NCBI GenBank assembly: GCA_021018995.1
Contig: CM037588.1
Location: 141,109,725 to 141,173,724, forward strand
Length of the DNA stretch: 64,000 bases
Reading direction: 5' to 3'
Source of the DNA: Chloranthus sessilifolius
Taxonomy: Eukaryota; Streptophyta; Magnoliopsida; Chloranthales; Chloranthaceae
Positions 35,508-45,910 of this stretch are shown here, one piece after another. The notes under the pieces are model-generated. The model was not told where the DNA came from, did no database searches, and saw nothing but the letters and a program-made list of their open reading frames with translations. The position numbers were made by a program, and so were the translations under genes. The stretch's first letter is position 1, and the number at the start of each line of letters is the position of its first letter.

Positions 35508-35676
35508 GTGGCGCAACTATTAGTTGCGCCAATGAATTGTTTCCCCCAAATAAGCCTGGCGCAACTAATAGTTGCGCCAGCATCTTCTGGCTCCCAAATC
35601 CTATTGGCACAACTAATAGTTGCGCCAGCATCATCTGGCCCCCAAATCCTGTTGGTGCAACTATTAGTTGCGCCAC
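35508..35676. repeat. Palindrome array C upstream of the antisense DUF7745-like ORF (4 copies)
   Basis: Copies at 35508-35532, 35556-35580, 35604-35628 and 35652-35676, spaced exactly 48 bp. The second is perfect; the others have one to three mismatches in the outer arm. Spacers of 23 bp share a CCCAAAT-type core with one another and resemble the spacer in the LTR array. Frames that read LAQLIVAP repeatedly are only translations of the palindrome. Confidence 0.97.
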
Positions 35677-36053
35677 ACCACGGTCCCCCCCCTCTACAGC
35701 CATGTTCAAAACTATTTTGAGGGGGGACTTTCACCCTTTTTGCTGTTTATTTTGTACACCTGCTTTTACGATCACTAACAGTTTAAAGCATCACTTTGTT
35801 ATGTGCAGGAGCGATCCTACATTGGGGCATTTAAAAACCGCTTTCTAAGAAGCGTTGGGCAAGCACATCCTGCAGAGAGATAGACATAAAGAACAAGGAA
35901 ACTATGACATGAATTCAAAAGCAAAGGTATTAAGAGCATTGTCAGAGATATATATCCAAAAGAAAATCATCACATCATCCATCCCATAAAATGTCTACAA
36001 ATCCAAATCCAACCGTAAAGGTACTGAATTTTAAAAGCAAAAAAGACTAAAGC

Positions 36054-38439
36054 CTATTCTTGGCTCGCCCCCTTGGACTTCTTGCGACGGCGAGAGGAGC
36101 TCTAGTAGGTCCTCATGTCCCCCACTCTGGACCATGCCTGCGAGATCCTACTCAGCAGGGAGCGCGACTCCTTAGCCCTGGCACACTGCAAAGCAAAATC
36201 AAGGCCAAGATCAGTACAGGGGCCAACAACAAAAAAGGAGGGAGAGGAGTTAAGCAGCCAGGTACTCACCGTCTCCACCTCCCCGAGCTCAGCCAAGTGA
36301 CGGTGATACTGTGCAAATTCCATTGTCGAGTTGAAGTCCTGCCAGATAATGATCAGTTGTCAAGACACCCCTAGCAGCTTGTGTAGAAGAAAACCAAAGT
36401 AGAGGGGGATTGACACATCAGAAGGCTTACCCCTGGAACCACCTCGGGAGGGGGAACGCTGGCCCCCTCAATTGAAAGCCGGGCCTGTCGATCCATGTCA
36501 GCACAGAGGCCTGAGAGGAAACTATCATCCAGGCGCCGGAAGGTCCCATAAATCACGGACGGGCCGCTTCCAGGGATATCCGCCTGAGAGGTACCCGATG
36601 GACCGGCACCCGAGGAACCATCACCCGAGGGACCTACACTGGAAGGACCAGCACTAGAGGGATCTACGCCAAATGCATCAGCAGTACTCGGCCCACCTTC
36701 ACCATCCGAATCATCTCCCGGAGCAAACTGGGAATAAAAGAAAGGATCTACTGAGACAAGGGCCGATTTAAAAAAAGTAAGGGGAAACTAATCTAAGTTG
36801 ATTACCTGATCAACCGGGCCGCCAAATGCCAGAAAGTTAGCGCTAGGGACCAAGCGCGGCAGGTTGAATCGATGAGGCAGACACTCGTACCAATAATGAT
36901 AGTCTCCAGGCACCTGAAGGGCATGAATGGGGAACCCATGGTTGAAGAAAGCCACCGTCAGCTCCTCAATGCTACCAGTAGGACTCCAAACATCTGCCGA
37001 AGGGTCTACAGGAATGGCGTAGTAGCCCTGGAACTGGTGTATCACCCTCTCCCCCAGATAGTAGCACCGAGCCCATGACCCGTAAAAGAAGATGGTGTGG
37101 CGGTTGTTAAATAGACGGGAGGCGCCCACAACTGCTCGATCCCAGAAGCGTGACGTCAGGTACGGGTCGGGGAGGATCTGCAACCAAGGAAGAGACACCA
37201 AGCAGGCAACACCTCAGCAAAGAAAAAAGAGAAGAAATGTCCAAACTAGAAGCGAACGAAGGTCGAAAAGTTGTCACCTGCTCAGGGACCATCAAATCAA
37301 GCTGAGACCTCAAGCCCATCTCTAAGTGCTTTAGGCCCACGTCGCGACGCCGGGAATGGTTCCAATTGCGGAGGAGGGGATAGGTAAACACCTCCGAGAA
37401 TAGGAGCGAGCGCACAGGGTGGAAGTGGTGATATCCCCACACCTGAAATGGAAGCAATGGCACAAAAAGCAGATCAGTAGCACATAAAGACCCTTCATTC
37501 AAAAATGGCAAAAAAAAAGGGATGAGGAATTACCTCCAAAGCAGCCCAAAATCCTCACAGACTTGAGTCCCCAACAGGACCCGTGTTAGGTTGTACATCA
37601 ACCATGCATATCCGCCCCTCCCAATCATACCTAGGAACGCCGCCCCAAGGATCCATCACGCTTAATAGGCCAGTCGACTGCCCCCACTGGCATTTGTAAA
37701 GAGGGTCTTGCCCAGCAGAAGTAGGAGAGTGATACGAGCCAGAACAATCGCACGCTCCGGCGTGATATAGAGCTCCTGGTCCGGATGACCCAGGTCCACC
37801 ATCTCATCAGCAGTAAAAAGGGAGGTCAACCAGGACATCTTGACCTCTATGCCGTGGGTCTACCCACGAGGAGGATAGGCTCCGATCAACCGAGTAACGT
37901 CCTCACGGCTCGGTGCTGCTAGAGTGGAGATCGGCACCCCCCAGATCCGGATACCAATAATCATGGCCCAATCAACAGGCGTTAGCATCATCTCTGCATA
38001 GGGAATGTGGAAGGTCATGGTCTCAGGCCGAAACCTCTCAATCAGACCGCTCTCATAAAGGTGATGAACTCTCCAAAGCCCACCTGCTCCAACAGGATCT
38101 TCACCACCGGAGGGACATAACGATAGAACTCATGGAAGTCGAGCCACCCCCCACGAAATACAATGGTAGGCAGCTCCTGCACCCAAAGAGATACACATCA
38201 GATTGCAGAAGTAGGGTAAAACTGCGCAAAAGAAAGAAATTGAACCTATCTGTTACCTTGCCCGCTATGCCGAAGTTTGAGATGTGAATGTATCACGATG
38301 TAAGAGGCCGACCCGGCAGCCTCACCTGCATCTCGAGCCATGGACCCGCCTCCGCTCCACCCAGGATAAATTGCTCTCGGGACCATACACTATCTCAGGC
38401 CCGCTCGACCTTCCTCGGATGTGCTCTTATCACCGACAT
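36054..38439 (-). pseudogene. Antisense multi-exon plant mobile domain (PMD) gene
   Basis: Seven minus-strand exons separated by six introns with GT-AG ends: 38177-38256, 37443-37533, 37178-37277, 36728-36805, 36339-36430 and 36186-36269 (78-100 bp each). The joined frame starts at an ATG (38437-38439) and reads PMD text: FRGGWLDFHEFYRYVP, FRPETMTFHIPYAEMMLTPVDWAMIIG (split by a frame break upstream), ELYITPERAIVLARITLLLL, VWGYHHFHPVRSL, ILPDPYLTSRFWDR. A TAG at 36102-36104 interrupts before a basic SSRRRKKSKG tail that ends at 36054. At least four stops (two TGA in exon 1, one in exon 2, this TAG) and one frameshift make it a pseudogene. PMD proteins of the MAIN/MAIL type act in the nucleus in silencing and meristem upkeep; the role here is unknown. 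Confidence 0.8.
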
Positions 38440-39640
38440 GTCAGGGGCAACAAAACAATATCAGTGATAAAAGAACCATTTATGTGCTACACGCCAAGGG
38501 AAGGTGAGTGTGCCCACCCCTTTTCCTCTTTCTCTAAAAAAAATAATAATACATAAAGATACACACACAAATAAAAATACCCCCTTTTAATGAGAAGAGG
38601 CCAAAAAAAAATCCCTTCCCTTTTTTATCTTCAAAAGCAAACAAAAACATCTCTTTCTCTTCCCATAAAATCAAAAATCAAAATAAATAGGTCCCGTAGA
38701 AAAATAACAAGAAAAACCAGGAATAAAATCCTCTTCCTTAATAAAATAAAAAAAAGAAGACACCCAAAACCATTTTTCCTTAACTTTCAGGAATAAAAAG
38801 GCAAAAAAAAAGATCCCTTACTTTCAATAAAACAAAAAAAAATCCCTTATCCTAAATAGGAAAAAGAAACAAAAAAATCTCTCTTCTCTACCTTGAATAA
38901 AGAGGCCCAAAAAAAATCTTTCAAAAAAATCCCTTATCCTAAATAGAAAAAAAACCTCTTCTTTACCTTGAATAAAGAGCCAAAAAAAATCTTTCACAAA
39001 AAAAAAATCCCTTACTTTAAAATAGAAACAAAAAAAAATCCTCTACCTTAATTAAAATGCAAAAAAAAAAGAGAGAGAGAGTAAAACCAAAAAAAATATT
39101 TTTAAATTAGGATTCAAAAATGTATAAAAAAAAAAGAAGAGAAAAAAAAATCATCATCATTGCTTTATATACAAAAAAAAAAAAAAAAAAAAAAAACAAC
39201 AAAAATGAAATCCCTTCTATATACACAAACAAACAAAAAAAAAGAAAAAAAAAACACAAAAAAAAAAATATATATATATATTAGGTACAAAAAAAAAACT
39301 ATAAAACACCAAAAATGGGGGCATTATTCATGAAAAATTCTCAACTCATCATCACTAAACATGCTCATAATAAAAATAAAAATCATTTATCATCAAGGAA
39401 ATACAAGATCATGATCACATTCACATAAAGGAGCAAGAAAAATCAGGAAAAATGAGTTTAAATGGTTACCCTATGAAGAAGAAGGGGTCTTTGCTGATCA
39501 ATCCTGAATAAAACAAAGGCAATGGGCACGTGAAGAGGCAATGTAAAGGACTAGGTAGGGGAGGCGTTATAAGAAAGAAGAGGAAGAAAAAATTGAATAA
39601 GACCCCACGACCGTGTTCGGGTGCCTTTTTAAACTCATTT
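38440..39640. other. A-rich low-complexity region upstream of the PMD gene
   Basis: Long A runs with interspersed ATCCCTTAYC and CTTGAATAAAGA words that recur between 38600 and 39060, giving weak tandem structure. A 25-A run lies near 39173-39197 and an (AT) run near 39267. On the antisense strand this is a T/pyrimidine-rich stretch between palindrome array D and the PMD start. No convincing TATA box. Confidence 0.6.
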
Positions 39641-39644
39641 AAAC

Positions 39645-39717
39645 CCGGAGCAACTAATAGTTGCGCCAGGCTATTTTGAGGCCTCTAGTGGCCTGGCGCA
39701 ACTATTAGTTACGCTAG
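39645..39717. repeat. Palindrome array D upstream of the PMD gene (2 copies)
   Basis: Copies at 39645-39669 and 39693-39717, spaced 48 bp, each with two mismatches to the consensus. They lie about 1.2 kb upstream of the antisense PMD start. Confidence 0.92.
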
Positions 39718-39719
39718 AC

Positions 39720-41505
39720 ACTTAGGCCAGGTCTTGGGCCGGGTTTGGGCCAGATGAGAAGAATGGGTCCCCCCTTCCCTTTGGATGGTTCATTCCGCTG
39801 CTCCCGTCCGATGCACGCGCCCCCAGGACGGCGTTTCGATTATCCTTCGACTTGCCGTGGAAGCCGTGCTAAAATAAAATGGACCAGGGTCAGCAAGTAC
39901 CTCGGTCCTACAAAAATCCCCAGCAGAGAAGCCAGAAGCATTCACAAAAGACTTCACAAAAAAAAAAGGGTAACACAATAAACTTCAAAGTTCCATAAAA
40001 TCCAAAAATATATACATATATATAAAACTCCAAAAAAATTCACATAAAATGATAGCTTTAAAAAAAAAAAATTTCAAAAAAATTCACATAAAATGATAGC
40101 TTTTAAATTTCAAAAAAATTCACATAAAATAATAGCTTTTTAATTCCAAAAAATTCACATAAAATTATAAACTTCAAAAAATCCCAAAAATCATACAAAA
40201 TAACAATCAGAAAAAATAAAAAAAATCATCATAAATGATAGAAAACCAAAAAAAATGGATTCCCCACAGGACGCACATGCGTGTTTCGATGCGGTAAAAT
40301 AATGTTTTATCGATAACGCAGATGTGCAAAATTAATGTCCTAGGTCAAAGGTTCGCCTTGGATCCATGGATCCTACTTCAAAGTAGGAGCAACGGTGTCA
40401 GTCCCGATCAAACAGTCAATGTTTCGATTGGGTCAACTCCACTGCTAAATGTTTTGAGCAATGAGCGCTTTGTTTTGGATTTGTGTGAACTTGAGTTGTC
40501 TTAAGCTTCAGATTCTCCGTTGAAAAAGGTTAATCGTTGGTTGAGACCAACCTGTTGGGAATGAGATTATGTGTCAATCAAACTATGTGCAACTATGCAT
40601 TCAGAAGGGTTCATTTCCCTTTTATTTTCTGCAGGCTTAAAACCTGTATAGGCAGTGGTATCCCTATAAAGTGTACGCCATGCGTCTGGGTATCCGTATG
40701 ATGGTCGTTTGTCCCCGTAAATTGTACCCGAGCAGGTCCGGGTCGGGACTTCCATCGCCTTTGTTGTTGCTTATTGCCCTAATGGGTGCATGATTATGCA
40801 TAGTTAATTGATGATTATGATCATTATCAAGAGAGGCCAGGATTGGATGCCCCCTTTTGGGAGGTGCCCAATGTTTGGCTGGATCTGTTCAAGGAAGTCG
40901 AAACTGGATCCTCTGGGTCATGTGGATCTGGGGCACGTTTTGAAAAATGGGACGCACTCCTAAAAAGCGTTGTGACATCTATTCACTTCGCTCAGGTGGT
41001 CATGCTAAATAAACTTCGGGATCGATGGGTTCGCCCAAAGATCTCGAACCCTGCTTTCCGCAGGGGCACCCGTGAATAATCCAATAAGGTCATCAAATGC
41101 CTTGTAGGATTGGACGCAAACTGTGGAGCCTTGCCTATGTTTACTTCGCACCTATCTTTGAATGTGGGTCGATCACTCCTCTTACTTACGAAGCTGTTGC
41201 ATTTATAATGAATCTCGAACATCGATACCTTCAAAATCATCCTGAGAAGTGAACATCTTTCCCGACTATAGGGAGTTCGCAACTCATTCCACCTCGGTTA
41301 TGCCCAGTAATGTCGCTAAGCGCTTGGGAACTGATTACCTCGAGAAACAAATGATTAGCCTGGCACTCCAGGACTTTCGTTTTCTCACAGTGTTACTCAC
41401 TTGATGTTTGAAGTTCATTCTGAATACAACGGACCCGTCAGTATTGCCTTGGGCCTCTTTGGATGTCTCTTTTCTTTGGCATACGATCACTAGTGATCGG
41501 ATACC
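39720..41505. other. 3' non-coding region before the 3' LTR
   Basis: From 40033 to 40165 an ATTCACATAAAATGATAGC-type unit of about 43-45 bp repeats three to four times. The rest (40260-41505) is unique-looking with no frame above 78 codons and no recognised domain. Confidence 0.5.
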
Positions 41506-41514
41506 AAAGAGGGG
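41506..41514 (+). promoter_or_regulatory. Polypurine tract
   Basis: AAAGAGGGG lies four bases before the TGTAGACG start of the 3' LTR; this is the expected primer for plus-strand DNA synthesis. Confidence 0.85.
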
Positions 41515-41518
41515 CATC

Positions 41519-43065
41519 TGTAGACGCCCAAATTTGGCCCAAGGCCCGATCGAAACACCATTCGAGAGAGGTGCAATTCTGAGCTTTTGATGGTATGAAT
41601 GGAACCCTTAGGGATCACCCCAAACCCTTAGGAATCACCCTATATCCCTTAGGAACCTATCCCAAATGTTTAGAAACTGATCCCAACTCTTAGAACCCAT
41701 CTCGAACCTTAAACCTAACCTTCTCAGGCAATGGATGAAGAGTGGTGCAGCAGGACTAGTTGAGGTCTTTTACTGATATCCAATCATATACCATTGGAAA
41801 GGGGACTTCTCTAGCTTTCTAACGAGCCAAGAATCACCCCAATCGGAGTTGTACATCAAAAGTTATGGCCATTTGAAAATCGGGCAGAATTTAGCCATTT
41901 TCCCCCTGGATTTGCCTGGCGCAACTAATAGTTGCACCAGGTATTTTTCCCCCAGAAATGGCCTGGCACAACTAATAGTTACGCCAGGCATAAGTGGGTC
42001 CCCTAGCCCCTCGCGAGGCTAACTTCCAGGGAACTGTGCAGCACTATTTGACTGTACATTTGCCTGTCAGTAACTGTTTAGTTTTGCCCCAAAATTCGTG
42101 ATTGAGGTTTGACTTGTTGACCACCTCGACCTTTGGGGTGTGTTTTGATAGTCCTGTTACACCCATTCCTTACCTATTGACAACCCCTTTAGTGTCTTAA
42201 GGCCTCTCCCCATCATCCACCATTGGAGGACCTTCCCACACCTTTCAAGGCCCCAAAAATCCTTGGAATCCTTAGATGCAAGATTACCTAATTGATAAAC
42301 CCAATTAGCATCTAAGTGGCCCCCTAACCCACCCATTTCCTATAAATAGAGCCCCCCACCCCATGGTTTAAGGGTTGAGAATTTTGCTTAAGAGAGAAAG
42401 AGCTTAAAAGTGAGAAGTTCTTCCTCCCTTTGGTGCACTATTTTCACCTAAAATTCCAGAATTCTTAAACCCCTTCCAAGCTTGTTCTTACATCAAAAAC
42501 CCATAGCCTAGGTGTGTGTGATCCCCTAGCCTCCCTTCTCCTTCCCTTAGCTTCAAGCCTTAGTGGTTAGAACCCATTTCTCTACCATTCAAGCCTTCAA
42601 AAGCTCATCAAAAGCAAGCCAAGCAAGGCTCCCACGGTGCATAAATGAGGGCTTCGCCTCTCCCCTTTCTTCTCCTATCTCTTTCTAGCTCCTTCCATCC
42701 TCTCATTTGTGCCGTTACGCCGCCGAATTTTCGGTAGGAACGGAGGAGCACAAATAGCTTTGGAGGTCCATTTGGGTAAGAGAGAACCATTTCCTTTTCT
42801 TTTACATCATTTTATTTTTGGCCATTAGTAGAGACCACGTTAAGCGGGTTGATCGGGTGCCTAACACCTTCCCGATCGATAACCGAAGCCCCTACCCAAG
42901 AGCCTTTGGTGTGGACCGGATTCAGAGTCATATTTTTAGCACTTCGGTGCTCATAAAAATGAACTAGGTATCCCGGGACACCGAAAGCTCCGGGTGGCGA
43001 CTCTATATTTTTCGTTAGAGAGCGCATCGACGCGATGGGACCGTCACGGATCCCACGGTTGCACA
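41519..43065 (+). repeat. 3' LTR of the giant element
   Basis: TGTAGACGCC to GGTTGCACA, 1547 bp, followed by the TSD GATCC. Co-linear with the 5' LTR. Differences include scattered transitions, an extra 17 bp near 41878 and a loss of about 30 bp at 42067 that removes the third palindrome. TATAAATA is kept at 42341-42348. Confidence 0.95.
41916..41987. repeat. Palindrome array A' in the 3' LTR (2 copies)
   Basis: Copies at 41916-41940 and 41963-41987, 47 bp apart, with one and two mismatches. They correspond to the first two copies of the 5' LTR. Confidence 0.95.
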
Positions 43066-43070
43066 GATCC

Positions 43071-44702
43071 GGTGCTTGGAAATTGGATCAACGGAAGCCA
43101 AAGGAATCGACATTAAAAGGTAGGTTTGAAATTCTTTTGATTAAGTCAATTGTTACATAGGTTAGATGAGATAAACTGTGAATATAGAATGGATGGTAGT
43201 ATGGTTTTTGGAAGGAAAATCAAGTCAGGAAGAACAAAATTCGAACAACACAAACCTGGAGAAATTTGAGGTTTGAATTCAAATTTGAACATCGAATTTG
43301 GATTCGAGGTTCGAATTTTGGGGCTGCTGTCTGATGCACTTATGGGGGAATTCGATGGTCGAATTCAAATTCGAACATTGAATTTTGAATTCGATGATCG
43401 AATTTTGTACTGTTTCTGGCCTTCTAAATTTTCTTGGAAAATTTATGGGCAGCTTTTGTTTGGACTCGTAGACTCTATTAACACTTTGTGGTGTTAATCC
43501 TTATAGGTTATAAATTGAAAGAGTCCACTGTAGGGATCTTTGTGAGAACTTAGACCAATTCAAAGTCAAGGTAGGGGAACCTTCAAACTTATGGCATTAT
43601 ATATAAGCATTGTTAATCTGTTTCCAAGCATAGATCCTGAAATTATTAGAATATAAACATGATGCTGAGTAGCATTACTTTGACTTAAGAAATTCTGAAT
43701 AAACTTTGTAATAAATATGAACTCTGAAATTTTGGAACATCCGAACCTCACCTTTGAATCTAAAATATGTATTAGAACTTTAAAAATCAGGAAATGTATT
43801 AATTACATAAAATTCGATATATTTAGTATCTGCATGTGATTTGAGGTTAATTAGAATGAAACCCTTGATTTTACAAACCGTGTTGACGGTAAATCAACCT
43901 AGCGCAAGTTTTTCTCATGACGCAGGGGCTTATTGCACTTTCAGAAAAAAGGTCCATTGAACGATGATGGTTAGTTGGGTTTCCCATCGGTAATACTTTT
44001 ACTCTCATGATATATTAATTTGAGAGATAATCTGAAGTTATAAATTTAAGGCAAGAAGCATGCATGAAATCAGAATCTGAAGACATAAGAACTTTAGACC
44101 TGTTAAATTTCTCCTTTGGCATACTGTTTTAGAATTGAAATTTAGTAATCAAAGCATTTTTTAAAAACCATATCGAATCTTATTTTTGTTTTTGAAAACC
44201 ATTGGCTGTGATAAAATGTGCATAAATAAGTTTCCTCCACTGAGCTTCGATGTAAGCTCACCCCGACTATACATAACAGGAGTTGAGACTGACTTAGGCT
44301 CCAACAACCTTGATCTTTAGGACTCTGACTACATCCCTGAGGAGGAGCCAGAGATCCCAGCAGAGGAGTTCTTTCCCTGATCTAGGTTTACTTTTTGATA
44401 TACCTTGTCTTAGAATATTTTTTTGAATTATGGGCCCAAGGCCTTATTTGGATATTTTTTTAATATCATTCTAAGGAACCATTATTTAGGTGATTGGATT
44501 GACCACCACCGGTTGTTCTTCCTAGTTCCTCTTTGAGATATATCGATACTATGAGATATGTTCTTGTCTTATTAGTTTTGTTTCTGTTTAGAACAATGCT
44601 TATGCTACCGACTTTAGTTTGATATGCGGCTTATTGAGAAATCAATAAGTTGGCGAACCAACCTTTCCTATACCATGAGGATTGGAAAAGTTGGGTTGTC
44701 AC
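43071..44702 (+). repeat. Fragment of a Tekay-like LTR (3' part)
   Basis: Ends ...GGGTTGTCACA at 44702, the terminus type of the solo LTR at 54153-56638. It shares with that LTR a GATGTAAGCTCACCC-type motif (about 44250; antisense at 54640). The 5' part should lie left of the giant element, before 20533, but I could not find its start or a TSD. A word array at 43262-43402 sits about 1.3-1.4 kb from the end. Confidence 0.6.
43262..43402. repeat. TTCGAATTC-type palindromic word array
   Basis: Short self-complementary words (GAATTC, TTCGAA, ATTCGAAT, AATTCAAATT) alternate over 140 bp. Same relative slot in its LTR as the GATCGATC array at 6358-6970 and the CGATTAATCG array at 55645-56050. Confidence 0.8.
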
Positions 44703-45495
44703 ATGAAAATACAACTATAAAAAGCTAACTAAATCTAGAAACAAAGGTGCGTACCTTAGCCTCTTACGGGCGTCTCTTTCGAAACCTTGGTAAATTCGAA
44801 CCTCGATCTCCAAATCTGGAAACAATTAAACTATAATTAGAAAATTACTAATACAAATAATCTAAAAAGGCAATAAACTTTAAGAAACCTATAAATCAAA
44901 CAATCTTAAAAATCTAAAATTTCAAAAATTCAAATTTCAATTTCAAATTTAAAATTCAAATTTCAAAATTCAAATTTAAAATTCAAAATTTAAAATTTGA
45001 ATTCAAATTTAAATTCAAATTTAAAATTATAAATCAAAATTTGAAATAATTCAAATTCAAATTCTAAAAAGAAATCCTACAAATCCTACATAAGAAAAGA
45101 AAGAAAAGAAAGAAAAGAAAAGGAAATCCTACCAATCCTAAAAAAAATCCTACACAAGAAAAGAAAGGAAAGAAATAAAATCCTACCAATCCTACAAATC
45201 CTAAAAAAATCTTAAAAATCCAAAAAAACTAAAAGGCCTAAAAGGCAATAAACTAAAAAGTAATAAACTAAAAGGCAATAATTCAAATCCTACAGAATCC
45301 CACAAATCTTACACAATAAAAGAATGAAAGAAAATAAAATAAAATCCTACAAATCCTACAAATCCTACAAAATTCTAAACTTTCAAATTTTCAAAAATTA
45401 AAAAATTCCTAAAAACTAAAAAAAATTCAAATTCCAAAAATTCAAAATTCAAAATTCAAATTTAAGATTTTAAAAATCCTAAAAGTCTGAGTCCC

Positions 45496-45541
<46 letters not shown>

Positions 45542-45886
45542 TAGGCTGCCGAAGAGTTTAAAATCAATCGATTGGTTTTAATAAATCAATCGATCGATTT
45601 GCCACAGTATTGACAAGTTTCCACTTCTAAGTCAATTGATTGATTTTCATAAATCGATCGATTGACCTGTCACAGTGCATAGAATAGTACCCTGATTTTG
45701 AAATAGTATCATGATTTTGTGTGTCAGTCAATCGATTGAATCTCACAAATCAATCGATTGACTGACAAAACAGTGAACAAAAATCCACAGCCCAAACAGA
45801 AGGAAGAAATTTAACCATCCATAGATTTTTTTTTCTTTTTCAAAACAATACAAAACACTCTTAAAAGTTAATAAAATTCCGTTGCT
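44703..45886 (-). other. Surviving leader of the tRNA-Asp-PBS element
   Basis: AT-rich sequence between primer site and the Tekay-like LTR. It contains AAATTTGAATTC-type low complexity (44920-45065), AATCCTAC words (45075-45370), a (TA) microsatellite and a CAATCGATTG word array (45555-45770). No Gag frame was recognised. Confidence 0.5.
45500..45535. repeat. (TA)n microsatellite
   Basis: About 17 uninterrupted TA units followed by TAAATAAAT. Confidence 0.97.
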
Positions 45887-45904
45887 TCCCCGATAACGGT
45901 GCCA
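45887..45904 (-). promoter_or_regulatory. Primer-binding site, tRNA-Asp type
   Basis: TGGCACCGTTATCGGGGA on the minus strand is two changes away from TGGCGCCGTTGCCGGGGA, the complement of tRNA-Asp that Athila-type elements use. It lies six bases inside the LTR end at 45911. Confidence 0.75.
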
Positions 45905-45910
45905 AAAACT

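Larger units (their letters stand above)
20538..43065 (+). mobile_element. Giant Tat/Ogre-like LTR retrotransposon, complete at both ends (22.5 kb)
   Basis: It begins TGTAGACACC and ends ...GGTTGCACA, flanked on both sides by GATCC (20533-20537 and 43066-43070), a perfect 5-bp TSD. LTRs are 1566 and 1547 bp. The inside carries a PBS, gag, protease, G-patch, RT, RNase H, archaeal-type RNase H and integrase in sense, then two antisense genes, then a PPT. Length and the dual RNase H fit the Tat lineage (Ogre/Retand type). Sense genes are broken by several stops, and the LTRs differ by about 5 percent over the first 100 bp by eye. Confidence 0.95.

Noticed and set aside
35508..35676. CRISPR-like array: 25-bp palindromic repeats with 23-bp spacers at 48-bp period
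   Set aside because: Spacers resemble one another, arrays have only 2-4 units, the same repeat occurs in LTRs, and the setting is a plant retrotransposon with no Cas-like gene.
35428..35848. ORFs in several frames reading LAQLIVAP or GATNSCA repeatedly
   Set aside because: These peptides are translations of the palindrome and its spacers in both strands; the arms read open in many frames.
36102..37511. Treating each minus-strand frame here as a separate small gene
   Set aside because: Consistent GT-AG borders and PMD order show they are exons of one gene; parts of the raw frames are intron read-through.
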